DNA of 64,000 nucleotides from an uncultured Lachnospiraceae bacterium (GTDB lineage Bacteria; Bacillota; Clostridia; Lachnospirales; Lachnospiraceae). A model generated the notes under the pieces. That model was not told where the DNA came from, searched no databases, and worked only from the letters and a program-made list of their open reading frames with translations. Position numbers and translations under genes: made by a program. This document shows positions 53,606-62,317 of this stretch, piece by piece; position 1 is the first letter of the stretch, and each line of letters begins with the position of its first letter. The stretch spans positions 31,352 through 95,351 of the forward strand of contig CAJUED010000011.1 in the NCBI GenBank assembly GCA_910585075.1, read 5' to 3'.

Positions 53606-54304
53606 ATGAGCGAAAAGATACTGATCGTAGACGATGAAAAGGAAATCACCGATTTGATTTCTCTTTATCTTCAAAATGAAAATTACACTGTTTATGCGTT
53701 TTATGACCCCATAGAAGCCTGGAAGCTTGCGGAGAACGAGGAGCTTGACCTGGCTATTTTAGATGTGATGATGCCCAAAATGGACGGCTTTAAACTCTGT
53801 CAGAAAATCCGGGAAAATCACAACTATCCCATCATCATGCTGACCGCCAAGGAGGACGAGACGGACAAGATCACCGGGCTAACCCTCGGTGCGGACGACT
53901 ACATGACCAAACCCTTCCGCCCCCTTGAGCTGATTGCCCGGGTGAAAGCCCAGCTTCGCCGGTACAAAAAATACAATCAGAACTCCCCTTCCGAGGATTC
54001 CCAGATCATTGTCCACGGGGGACTTATGCTCAACAGCCTGACTCATGAATGTACCCTGGACGAAAAGCCTCTTTCCCTGACGCCTACGGAATTTACCATT
54101 CTTTATGTGCTGTGCCAGAAAAAGGGACAGGTTATCAGCGCGGAGGAGCTGTTCCATGCGGTATGGGGAGAAGAATATTTCAGCAAAAGCAACAATACCA
54201 TCACGGTACATATCAGGCATCTGCGGGAAAAAATGAACGATTCCTTTGAGGATCCCAAATATATCAAAACTGTATGGGGGTGTGGATACAAGATTGAAGG
54301 GTAA
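53606..54304 (+). CDS. VanR-like OmpR-family response regulator
   Basis: A 232-residue regulator: receiver with VDDEKEI, Asp in LAILDVMMPKMDG and Lys in MTKPFRPLEL; winged helix with LTPTEFTILYVLCQKKG and the end TVWGCGYKIEG. AGGAGGG precedes the start. The VanR resemblance is strong, but no vanH/A/X or vanG-type ligase gene lies in the window, so resistance cannot be inferred. Confidence 0.93.
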   Translation: MSEKILIVDDEKEITDLISLYLQNENYTVYAFYDPIEAWKLAENEELDLAILDVMMPKMDGFKLCQKIRENHNYPIIMLTAKEDETDKITGLTLGADDYMTKPFRPLELIARVKAQLRRYKKYNQNSPSEDSQIIVHGGLMLNSLTHECTLDEKPLSLTPTEFTILYVLCQKKGQVISAEELFHAVWGEEYFSKSNNTITVHIRHLREKMNDSFEDPKYIKTVWGCGYKIEG

Positions 54305-55439
54305 GGACAAAACCAAATTTATTATCTATCTGGTGATTTTTCTGTGTCTTGCGCTGGGAATCGGCTATGGCATTTATTATCTGACCGACGTGGTTTTTAA
54401 CGGTTCCTTTTTAGACTGGATTGCGGAGCACTTTTTTTATGTGGAGGAGCAATTTGATAACGCGGTGGGCAAAACCAATCACAACTACCGTCCCAAATGG
54501 CATAAAATAAAAGAACTGATTTTAACTTTATTTTTCGTCCAGCTTGCGGTGTATGTAGTTTCCGTATATCTGATTGCCCATTTTCACGCCAGAAGCCAGG
54601 TCAAAAAGTCTATCTCCAAAACCAGCCGTATGCTTCTTACCTACATGCATCACGACATTGACGCCAACGACGTCTTCCCTCCTTCCTATGTGGAGGTGGC
54701 CTCCCAGATGGTGCAGATCAAATCCACCATGCAGCGCCATGAACAGGCCATGCGGGATGAAACCGCCCGCCGTAACGACCTGATCACTTATCTTGCCCAT
54801 GACTTAAAGACTCCTCTCACTTCGGTCATCAGCTATCTTGACCTTTTAGAGGAGGCTTTTGATATGCCTGAAGCCCAGCGGAAAAAATACATACACATCA
54901 CCCTGGAAAAGGCCCTTCGGCTGGAGAAGCTGATCAACGAATTTTTTGAGATAACCAGATACAACCTTCAACAGATTGTCCTTGAAAAAGAATCCATTGA
55001 CCTTTCCTTTATGCTGATGCAGCTCACCGATGAATTTTATCCCCTTCTTACCAGCCATGGAAACACCATAGAACTGCAGGCCGAAGAAAATCTTACCGTC
55101 TTTGGAGATTCCATGAAACTGGCCAGAGTATTTAATAACATTCTAAAGAATGCCATTTCCTACAGCTATCCCAATACTCCTATCAAGGTTTATGCCGGAA
55201 AAAGGGAAAAGGATATCTTTATCTGTTTTATCAATCAGGGAAAAACCATTCCTGCGGAAAAATTAAACGCTATTTTTGAAAAATTCTTCCGCATGGACGA
55301 GGCCCGGAGCACAAATACCGGCGGCGCCGGCCTTGGGCTTGCCATTGCAAAGGAAATCGTCACCCTACACGGCGGCGCCATCAATGCATCCAGTGAAAAT
55401 GAAATGACTACCTTCAGCGTCACCCTTCCGTTGTATTGA
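54294..55439 (+). CDS. VanS-like sensor histidine kinase
   Basis: A 381-residue kinase. I choose the TTG start (LKGKDKTKFII...), which overlaps the regulator's end by 11 bases; a longer ATG frame is not supported. Two transmembrane helices (about 8-30 and 75-97) flank a loop; then HAMP-like region, DHp YLAHDLKTPLTSV and HATPase NILKNAISYSYP with GAGLGLAIAKEIV. Its last 20 bases overlap gpr tail to tail. Confidence 0.9.
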   Translation: MKGKDKTKFIIYLVIFLCLALGIGYGIYYLTDVVFNGSFLDWIAEHFFYVEEQFDNAVGKTNHNYRPKWHKIKELILTLFFVQLAVYVVSVYLIAHFHARSQVKKSISKTSRMLLTYMHHDIDANDVFPPSYVEVASQMVQIKSTMQRHEQAMRDETARRNDLITYLAHDLKTPLTSVISYLDLLEEAFDMPEAQRKKYIHITLEKALRLEKLINEFFEITRYNLQQIVLEKESIDLSFMLMQLTDEFYPLLTSHGNTIELQAEENLTVFGDSMKLARVFNNILKNAISYSYPNTPIKVYAGKREKDIFICFINQGKTIPAEKLNAIFEKFFRMDEARSTNTGGAGLGLAIAKEIVTLHGGAINASSENEMTTFSVTLPLY

Positions 55440-56343
55440 TTTCAAGGGCGCTGTTTAACGCGTTACATATGATGTGGCTGATTTGTTTAATCTCATAGTC
55501 CACATCCTTTCCGGTCACATACATATTATAAAGCTCTCCAAGGCCTGCTAAGAGACTGTCCTGTATCTCAAGGGGTTCTTCCCCTGTCTGCCGCATCATT
55601 TTTTCAAAAGCGTCGCTCACTATAGTCGCCGCATCCACCACAGTAGGGACGCCGATCGCAATCACTGGCACTCCAAGGGCATCCTCCGTGATCGCATTTC
55701 TATGATTTCCTACTCCGGAGCCCGGATGAATCCCTGTGTTTGTAATCTGGATGGTTCTGTTGAGCCGCTTCGTTGACCGGGCCGCCAGGGCATCGATCAC
55801 CACCACCACATCAGGATTTGTCTTTTCCACTACTCCTTTAATAATTTCCTGGGACTCCATACCTGTCTTTGCCATAACCCCCGGCACTAACCCGCTGACC
55901 ATATGGACCTTTTTCCGGTTGAAAGCCGCTTTTCCGTATTCCTTTACCATATGTCTTGTAATGATAAGATTATCCACCACATTTGGCCCTAACGCATCCG
56001 CCGTCACATCCCTGTTTCCAAGCCCCACCACCATTACCGAAAGTTCCTTATCTATATCCGGAATAATCTTTTTCAGCTGCCGGGCAAGCTCCATTGCAAT
56101 CTCCTCATGATAATCCTCGTCCGGCAAGGCCATAGCAGGAGCCTCCAATGTAATATATGTGCCCATCGGCTTACCCATTGCCTTGGCACCGTTCATGGTC
56201 TCTATCACTACTCTGGTAATTTTAAGCTCGCTCTCCTCTTTATATTCTTCCTCCACCGAGACGCCCCTGCATTCCTTAGCGCCTTCCTCCATATTCTCCC
56301 GCACCTCAAGTGCCAAATCCGTCCTTACTCTAAAGCTGCTCAT
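55420..56343 (-). CDS. gpr: GPR endopeptidase (spore germination protease)
   Basis: A 307-residue protease that degrades small acid-soluble spore proteins on germination. It starts MSSFRVRTDLALEVRE, whose short propeptide is removed by self-processing. Key stretches are VVGLGNRDVTADALGP, VPGVMAKTGMESQEII and DALAARSTKRLNRTIQITNTGI. It proves that the organism belongs to a sporulating lineage. It converges on the VanS-like gene with a 20-base overlap. Confidence 0.95.
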   Translation of the reverse strand: MSSFRVRTDLALEVRENMEEGAKECRGVSVEEEYKEESELKITRVVIETMNGAKAMGKPMGTYITLEAPAMALPDEDYHEEIAMELARQLKKIIPDIDKELSVMVVGLGNRDVTADALGPNVVDNLIITRHMVKEYGKAAFNRKKVHMVSGLVPGVMAKTGMESQEIIKGVVEKTNPDVVVVIDALAARSTKRLNRTIQITNTGIHPGSGVGNHRNAITEDALGVPVIAIGVPTVVDAATIVSDAFEKMMRQTGEEPLEIQDSLLAGLGELYNMYVTGKDVDYEIKQISHIICNALNSALEINTTEG

Positions 56344-56407
56344 TTCGCCTCCGACTTACATTAGTTTTTCTTTAAACAGTAATTTCCAAATATTCTTCAT
56401 TTATGTA

Positions 56408-56436
56408 TTGACAGATGCTCTTTTCATGGATAAAAT
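56408..56436 (+). promoter_or_regulatory. rpsT promoter
   Basis: TTGACA (56408-56413), 17-base spacer, TAAAAT (56431-56436), a strong sigma-A type promoter as expected for a ribosomal protein gene. The leader to the GTG is about 85 bases. Confidence 0.82.
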
Positions 56437-56525
56437 AATACATGTGTGTTTACATTAAAACGTCCGTGTCTCCGGCTTTAATGAAACATCAAGAAACTGA
56501 TGAATTGTAATAGGAGGTGTACATC

Positions 56526-56789
56526 GTGGCTAACATTAAATCTGCAAAGAAGAGAATCTTAGTAAACAGGACCAAGGCTGAGAGAAATAAAGCAATCAAG
56601 TCTGGCGTTAAGACAGCTATCAAGAAAGTAAACGCTGCTATCGCTGCAAATGATAAGGATGCTGCTGCAAAAGCTTTAGTTGCTGCAACAGCTACTATCG
56701 ACAAAGCTACCAGCAAAGGCGTTTATCACAAGAACACAGCTTCCAGAAAAGTGTCTCGTTTAGCGCTTGCTGTAAACAAGATGGCTTAA
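56526..56789 (+). CDS. rpsT: 30S ribosomal protein S20
   Basis: An 87-residue basic protein with ANIKSAKKRILVNRTKAERNK and the C-terminal VYHKNTASRKVSRLALAVNKMA. The start codon is GTG at 56526, set by AGGAGGTG. It binds 16S rRNA early in 30S assembly. Position next to gpr is the standard Clostridia arrangement. Confidence 0.97.
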   Translation: MANIKSAKKRILVNRTKAERNKAIKSGVKTAIKKVNAAIAANDKDAAAKALVAATATIDKATSKGVYHKNTASRKVSRLALAVNKMA

Positions 56790-56851
56790 TTTCTCTATTT
56801 TCATAGAAAACATATTTCTCATAGAAAATATATGTTTAAGGCATAAAATTT

Positions 56852-56885
56852 ACCAGCTCATTCGTCCTCATGAGCTGGTTTTTTA
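56852..56885 (+). terminator. Terminator of rpsT, overlapping the protease gene's end
   Basis: The plus-strand hairpin ACCAGCTCA / TGAGCTGGT is followed by TTTTTT. Its bases also code for the last residues (PAHEDE) and stop of the trypsin-like gene on the other strand. Confidence 0.88.
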
Positions 56886-57781
56886 TACACGGGGCCGCAT
56901 ATGATAATTTCCTTATATTCTTCATAAATTATTCTCCCGGGGACAGCCGCAATCTCGCTTTGCATTGTCCCTCCTGAGAGCATTCCCAGATAATAACCAC
57001 GCCCGTCAAAAACGCCGCACCCGGACATTCCCGGAACGGCATCCCCTTTTCCATAGAGCATTTCCGCCTGAAAATCCTCCAGAAAAACAGATGGCTCTAT
57101 CACTTCCCCATTTTTCATCACAGGCTCTTTCCATTCGGAAGCCATATCCACCATAAAGAGCCCGGATCCTGCTTTCGGAACCGCTGTTTCTATTTCTCCG
57201 CTTTCCTGTTCCACATCTATATTGAAACCGCCTGCAACGTCGGCAGCATATGTCTCCTGCTCCATTCTGATTTCCCGGTATAAGAGAAGCTCCTCATATG
57301 TAAAGCTATCCACCGGAACGCTGACAAAACCCACATCCGCTTCCTCCGAAACGCCGAGAACCCTTCCTGTGGAAACCCTGCCATTAAAAAAAGTCACGTA
57401 GCTGTCCTCATCCCAGTACTGCAATACGTGCCTGTTCGTCACAAGAACTATTTCGTTTTCCTTCATTTTATAAATACTGCCGCTTCCATAATGCCCGCTT
57501 ACCTGAATACGGACACTACTGCAAAGCACGTTTTCAAAAGCTTTCCGTAAGTCCTCCTCCTCCAGGCACACCGTATATGCAAGTCCCAGCCCGGCCATCC
57601 CTCTGTAATCGCTCTCAAGGCTTGTAGCCTGTATCAGGTGCGGTTCTTTTTTATCCTCAGCGGCAAAAGACACTGCCATCCCCGTGGGAAGAAAACAAGT
57701 CGAACTCAGGGCCAAAAGCTCTGCCATTCCCAACATAACAACGGTCGTACAAAACCGGCAAATTCTGTTTTTACATCTCAT
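56858..57781 (-). CDS. Secreted trypsin-like serine protease
   Basis: A 307-residue protein with an N-terminal signal (hydrophobic stretch 11-40 ending FAAE) and a chymotrypsin-fold domain. The triad is complete: His118 (VTNRHVL), Asp149 (EEADVGFVSV) and Ser253 (PGMSGCGVFD). No PDZ domain is seen, unlike HtrA. It probably acts outside the cell. It lies downstream of rnpB on the same strand; its last codons share DNA with the rpsT terminator. Confidence 0.82.
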   Translation of the reverse strand: MRCKNRICRFCTTVVMLGMAELLALSSTCFLPTGMAVSFAAEDKKEPHLIQATSLESDYRGMAGLGLAYTVCLEEEDLRKAFENVLCSSVRIQVSGHYGSGSIYKMKENEIVLVTNRHVLQYWDEDSYVTFFNGRVSTGRVLGVSEEADVGFVSVPVDSFTYEELLLYREIRMEQETYAADVAGGFNIDVEQESGEIETAVPKAGSGLFMVDMASEWKEPVMKNGEVIEPSVFLEDFQAEMLYGKGDAVPGMSGCGVFDGRGYYLGMLSGGTMQSEIAAVPGRIIYEEYKEIIICGPVYKKPAHEDE

Positions 57782-57912
57782 ACTTCCATATCCTTACTCC
57801 CTCGGGTAATAGTCAACACCTCCTCTGCAAACAACGGGGAATCATATGCCACAGGTGTATACCAGAGTGTACATATCATAGATGTGTTTGTATATCACAT
57901 CTTAATTTTAAG

Positions 57913-58420
57913 GGAATCAAGCAGGACGATAAGCCGGGTTATGTCGTGAATGATCATCTATCTGGAACTGCTGTTGCCAACAGTCTCTAGCGACCTACCT
58001 GAAAGCTCGCCGGGCAAGCTTAAACGCTTTCGTTTTGGTCTTGCTTCGGATGGGGTTTACATGTGCCCTGCCCGTTACCGTGCAGGCGGTAGTCTCTTAC
58101 ACTGCCTTTCCACCCTTACCACACAAGATACAGTGCTATTGCATCATACGTCTTCTTGTGTGGCGGTTTATTTCTGTTGCACTGGCCTTGGAGTCACCTC
58201 CACCGGACGTTATCCGGCATCCTGCCCTGTGAAGCCCGGACTTTCCTCAGCTGCTTACCGGCTCTGCGGTCATACCGCCCGGACACTGCCGCCCCTTATG
58301 GGACAGCTGCCCATGAAAACCGGTAACTTCCCGCGGCCTCCCGGACAGACGTGCAAGCACTGGCATCCATCCGAATCCACGGGAAATTACAGCCGCGATC
58401 ATTTGTCCTACTTGATTTCC
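57913..58420 (-). ncRNA. rnpB: RNase P RNA (class A, enlarged)
   Basis: The minus strand carries the conserved blocks of the tRNA 5'-processing ribozyme: GAGGAAAGTCCGGGCTTC (P4 5' side, near 58255), AAACCCCATCCGAAGCAAGACC, AGGTAGGTCGC and ATAACCCGGCTTATCG (3' P4). The ends pair as P1: GGAAATCAAGTAGGAC with GTCCTGCTTGATTCC. P3 is GTAATTTCCCGTGG with CCGCGGGAAGTTAC. At about 508 nt it is longer than usual because of extra hairpins between P3 and P4. Boundaries are set by P1. Confidence 0.95.
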
Positions 58421-58455
58421 TTATATAAACTTTATCCAAAAATATAACGCTTTAT

Positions 58456-60111
58456 CTATACATGAAAATAACTTCCGCCGATAAACTCTCTGCATATGGA
58501 ATTCGCCGGCACATTGCAGCTGTCAATCCCTAAGAAATATTCAAAGAATTTTAACAGACGTTTCGCCTCATAGTACTCCGGTTCCCCTTTTCTGATGCTG
58601 AAAAGTAAGGGCTCCGCATACTGCTTTAAAACAGCCAGCTCATAAATGAGCACCGAATTAAACATCTCATCCGCACTTTCCTGGAAAGGGAAAATGTACT
58701 GTTCCTCACCCCTTCTTACGGACTGCCACATTTCTATGGTTCTCTTGGCGCTGGTGCCTCTGGTCCTTGCATCCCGCACCAGCCGTCGAATCAGCCGGCC
58801 GTCGGTGGTTGGAATCCGGTTATGCTCGTCAATATTAAGGCTGGTGAGCGCACTGATGTATATCTTGAATTTATTTTTATCCGGCATGGAAAAAGTGGTG
58901 GCCGGGTTAAGACCATGGATACCTTCTATTACAAGGATATCTTCCTGTCCCAATTTTTTCACATTGCCGTGGTATTCCCGTTTTCCAAGCTTGAAATTAA
59001 ACTGGGGAAGCTCAACGCTCTCTCCCTGAAGGAGTCTGTTCATATCCTCATTGAACTGCTTTAAGTCAATGGCTTCAAGGCATTCAAAGTTGTAATCGCC
59101 GTTTTCGTCCCTCGGGGTATCTTCCCTGTTTACAAAATAATCATCCAGGGCAATAGGATGCGGTTTCATTCCATAGCTGCGAAGCTGAATGGACAGCCTG
59201 TGGGAAAAGGTGGTTTTCCCTGACGAGGAGGGACCCGCAATCACCACAAACTTTATATTTCCCCTGTTCACAATCTCCTTTGCAATCTCCCCGATCCTCC
59301 GCTCCTGCAGAGCCTCCTGCACCAGAATCATATCATGAATCCTGCCGTCACAGATGGCATCATTTAAATCCCCTACCGAATCAATATCCATCATTTCTCC
59401 CCAGTGGGAGGAGGTTGTAAGCGTGCGGAAAAATTTTTCTCTGGGCTCAAAAAATTCTATCTTGGTGGGATCCGCCTTTTCCGGTATCAGCAGCAAAATG
59501 CCGCTCTCATAGAGCATCACGTCATAATATTTCAGATAACCGGTGCTTGGCAGCATATAGCCGTAATAATAATCGTAATACCCATCCAGACAGTATATGT
59601 TTACAAAGGAGCTCCTTCTGTAACGGAACAGCTTTTCCTTGTCATACATTTTATATCGGTGAAAAATCTCCATTGCATCATCAATTGGATAAGATTTTTT
59701 CACAATAGGCAGGTTCGCCTCCGTCAGCTCGTGCATACGCTTTGCAATCTGCTTCACATGGGCCCCCGTCAGCTTCTCGTCCATCTTTACATTACAGTAA
59801 TATCCCTGGCCGATGGCAAATTCCACCTTTACCTTTTTGACCTTATCCGCTCCAAGCACGTCATAAACCGCCTTGATCAGCGTCATAAGCCCTGTCCGCA
59901 CGTATGTCTTGTGTCCGATATCATCCCTGATGGTCAAAAAGGTCAGCTGACAGTCTTTCTTTGCCTCTTTGTGCAATTCCCGGATTTTTCCGTTTTCAAT
60001 CACCAGCGCTATCATGTCCTTATAGGCGGGCTGGTGTTCCTTTGCTATTTCCTCAAAAGTCGTCCCCTTTGGATACTTTTTGGGAACTCCGTCAATCGTA
60101 ATTGTTACCAT
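58456..60111 (-). CDS. Nucleoside (uridine-type) kinase with N-terminal TGS domain
   Basis: A 551-residue protein. Residues 1-65 form a TGS domain (VTITIDGVPKKYPKGTTFEEIA), followed by a region like the second additional domain of threonyl-tRNA synthetase (about 70-220) and a C-terminal PRK/uridine-kinase P-loop domain (about 285-500) with GPSSSGKTTF. Such fusions are found in Clostridia and Thermotoga. The kinase should phosphorylate a nucleoside, most often uridine or cytidine. Role of the TGS half is unknown. Confidence 0.92.
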   Translation of the reverse strand: MVTITIDGVPKKYPKGTTFEEIAKEHQPAYKDMIALVIENGKIRELHKEAKKDCQLTFLTIRDDIGHKTYVRTGLMTLIKAVYDVLGADKVKKVKVEFAIGQGYYCNVKMDEKLTGAHVKQIAKRMHELTEANLPIVKKSYPIDDAMEIFHRYKMYDKEKLFRYRRSSFVNIYCLDGYYDYYYGYMLPSTGYLKYYDVMLYESGILLLIPEKADPTKIEFFEPREKFFRTLTTSSHWGEMMDIDSVGDLNDAICDGRIHDMILVQEALQERRIGEIAKEIVNRGNIKFVVIAGPSSSGKTTFSHRLSIQLRSYGMKPHPIALDDYFVNREDTPRDENGDYNFECLEAIDLKQFNEDMNRLLQGESVELPQFNFKLGKREYHGNVKKLGQEDILVIEGIHGLNPATTFSMPDKNKFKIYISALTSLNIDEHNRIPTTDGRLIRRLVRDARTRGTSAKRTIEMWQSVRRGEEQYIFPFQESADEMFNSVLIYELAVLKQYAEPLLFSIRKGEPEYYEAKRLLKFFEYFLGIDSCNVPANSICREFIGGSYFHV

Positions 60112-60275
60112 GTAACCCCTCCACTTTTTATGTAATATTGATGCGGCCCATACATCCTTACTGCATATGCGTCAAGTTTCCATCAAGCCAATCCTGAAAA
60201 GTATCAACAACACCGCGACACACTGTATACACATCTTTCCAAAACTGCTCCTAATCCGCCGTCTGCAAATATCTC

Positions 60276-61007
60276 TTATGGTGTAAGTTCATAGCCGCAG
60301 ATAGCCGCCGCCCCTTTAAGGGCCTGCATTTCCCCCGTAAGTTCCTCTAATCTTCTCTCCGCCCGTCCGCTGCCTGCAGCCTTACGCAAAATCTCTTTCA
60401 GTTCAAGATTGCTTGCCCATTCTCTCTGCAGATATTTTATCAGCACAGGATTCTTTTTTTGAAGGAGCACCGGCCCAAAGCGGTAACAAAGTTCTTCCTC
60501 GTATGGCAGAGAGCCCCATTCTCCCCGCACCGCTTTCATCACCGGATAAAATTTATCTTCCTCCAATATCATTTCTTCCTGCCGGATAACGTACCCCATC
60601 TCTTTCAGGCGCTTTCGAAAAGAAGCGATTTCTGACTGAGGCTGCAAAATAAGTTCCCGAAAGCTTTCCGTCTTTTCCGGATATGCCTCTAAAATCCTGC
60701 CCATCAGCCGGCCTCCCATTCCCGCGCAGATAAGCGTATCAGCCTCCCCTGCCTTAAAAGCCGCTAGTCCGTCAGAGCGGCGCAGCTCTATGTAATCTGA
60801 AAGCCCCGCCCGCTTAACATGTTCCCCGGCCCGCCGAAGCGGTCCCTCATTGATGTCCATGGCAAGTACTTTAGGCGAGATTTCATTTTGAACCAGATAA
60901 ATGGGCACATAACCGTGGTCGCACCCCACATCCAAAACCCGATTGTTTTTTGTCACCATATCCGCCACAGCCCCAAGCCGGGCGGACAAAACCACAGTCT
61001 TCTCCAT
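60276..61007 (-). CDS. trmK: tRNA (adenine(22)-N(1))-methyltransferase TrmK
   Basis: A 243-residue class I methyltransferase with the SAM site VLDVGCDHGYVPIYL, SDGLAAFKAGEADTLICAGMGG and LILQPQSEIASFRKRL. TrmK methylates A22 in the D-arm of some tRNAs in Gram-positives. ATG and the rpoD stop overlap by 1 base (TGATG), a standard Firmicutes rpoD-trmK link. The Nif3-like gene that often follows is absent; a nucleoside kinase is next. Confidence 0.95.
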   Translation of the reverse strand: MEKTVVLSARLGAVADMVTKNNRVLDVGCDHGYVPIYLVQNEISPKVLAMDINEGPLRRAGEHVKRAGLSDYIELRRSDGLAAFKAGEADTLICAGMGGRLMGRILEAYPEKTESFRELILQPQSEIASFRKRLKEMGYVIRQEEMILEEDKFYPVMKAVRGEWGSLPYEEELCYRFGPVLLQKKNPVLIKYLQREWASNLELKEILRKAAGSGRAERRLEELTGEMQALKGAAAICGYELTP

Positions 61008-62245
61008 CAGTCCAGATAATCCTTGAGTTTCCTGCTTCGGCTGGGATGGCGGAGTTTACGCAGTGCCTTTGCCTCAATCTGCCTGATACGCTCTCTGGTA
61101 ACGTTAAATTCCTTCCCAACTTCCTCAAGGGTCCTGGCCCGTCCGTCGTCCAAACCAAAACGCAGACGGAGTACCTTCTGTTCTCTCTCCGTAAGGGTTC
61201 CCAGCACTTCAATCAGCTGCTCCTTTAACAATGTAAAAGCCGCAGCATCCGCCGGCACAGGCACATTATCATCCTGTATGAAATCACCCAAATGAGAATC
61301 TTCTTCCTCGCCGATGGGTGTTTCCAGGGAAACAGGCTCCTGAGATATCTTTAGTATCTCGCGCACACGCTCCACAGGCAGGCTCATTTCCTCCGCAATT
61401 TCCTCAGGGGTAGGTTCCCGCCCAAGCTCCTGCAAAAGCTGTCTGCTCACACGTATCAGCTTATTGATGGTTTCCACCATATGCACCGGAATACGGATGG
61501 TCCTTGCCTGGTCCGCAATGGCTCTGGTGATGGCCTGACGAATCCACCAGGTTGCGTAAGTGGAAAATTTATAGCCTTTTCGATAATCAAACTTCTCCAC
61601 AGCCTTGATAAGGCCTAAATTTCCTTCCTGAATCAGGTCGAGAAAGAGCATGCCCCGGCCCACATAGCGCTTGGCAATACTGACCACCAGACGTAAGTTG
61701 GCCTCCGCCAGACGCTTTTTGGCCTCGTCCCCTCTGTCTTCTTCCAGCTTCAGCCGCTTAATTTCTTCCTTCAGGTCTTCGGCCATGTCCTCCGCTTCCG
61801 CGCCCTCAAGATTTTCCAGGCGCTTTTCTAAAATGGCAAGCTTTTCCTTTGCCACAGCACCGTTTTCCATCTTCTGGGCCAGCTCGATCTCCTCCTCCGC
61901 ATTTAAGAGAGGCACTTTTCCGATTTCCTTTAAATACATTCTTACAGGGTCCTCAATACTGACGCCGTCAGGAACGGAAAGGTCAATGTTCTCCACATCC
62001 ACCTCGTCCTCCTCGGTCAGTATGATTTCCTCGTCGTCAACTTCATCCACTTCGGTAATCCGCAGAACATCCACGTTATTTTGTTCCAGCGTTTCCAATA
62101 TTTTATCAAATTGTTCTTCACCGATGGGCATATCAGTAAAGTAATCCACCACTTCCTGATATTCCAAAACGTTCTTTTTCTTCTTGGCAATGGCCAGAAG
62201 CCCTTTTAACTTCTCGTCAAACTTTGCCTGTGTGTTTTCATCCAT
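61007..62245 (-). CDS. rpoD: Primary RNA polymerase sigma factor
   Basis: A 412-residue sigma-70 (SigA). It includes region 1.1 (about 1-75), an acidic linker, region 1.2 PVRMYLKEIGKVPLL, region 2 NLRLVVSIAKRYVGRGMLFL and YKFSTYATWWIRQAITRA (-10 recognition), region 3, and region 4 RERIRQIEAKALRKLRHPSR (-35 recognition). It recognises the TTGACA/TATAAT promoters seen in this window. 72 bases after dnaG, the classic order dnaG-rpoD. Confidence 0.97.
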   Translation of the reverse strand: MDENTQAKFDEKLKGLLAIAKKKKNVLEYQEVVDYFTDMPIGEEQFDKILETLEQNNVDVLRITEVDEVDDEEIILTEEDEVDVENIDLSVPDGVSIEDPVRMYLKEIGKVPLLNAEEEIELAQKMENGAVAKEKLAILEKRLENLEGAEAEDMAEDLKEEIKRLKLEEDRGDEAKKRLAEANLRLVVSIAKRYVGRGMLFLDLIQEGNLGLIKAVEKFDYRKGYKFSTYATWWIRQAITRAIADQARTIRIPVHMVETINKLIRVSRQLLQELGREPTPEEIAEEMSLPVERVREILKISQEPVSLETPIGEEEDSHLGDFIQDDNVPVPADAAAFTLLKEQLIEVLGTLTEREQKVLRLRFGLDDGRARTLEEVGKEFNVTRERIRQIEAKALRKLRHPSRSRKLKDYLD

Positions 62246-62317
62246 TCTGGTTTTCCGTCCTTCCTGACTATATACTGTTTGCGCGTGATTTCACTTTGAC
62301 ATAATCCATTATTGGCT

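Noticed and set aside
53606..55439. Glycopeptide resistance locus
   Set aside because: Only the regulator pair is present; no resistance enzyme gene lies nearby, so only VanRS-like is claimed.
57950..58447. 165-residue plus-strand open frame
   Set aside because: It lies across the RNase P RNA, whose conserved blocks read on the minus strand.
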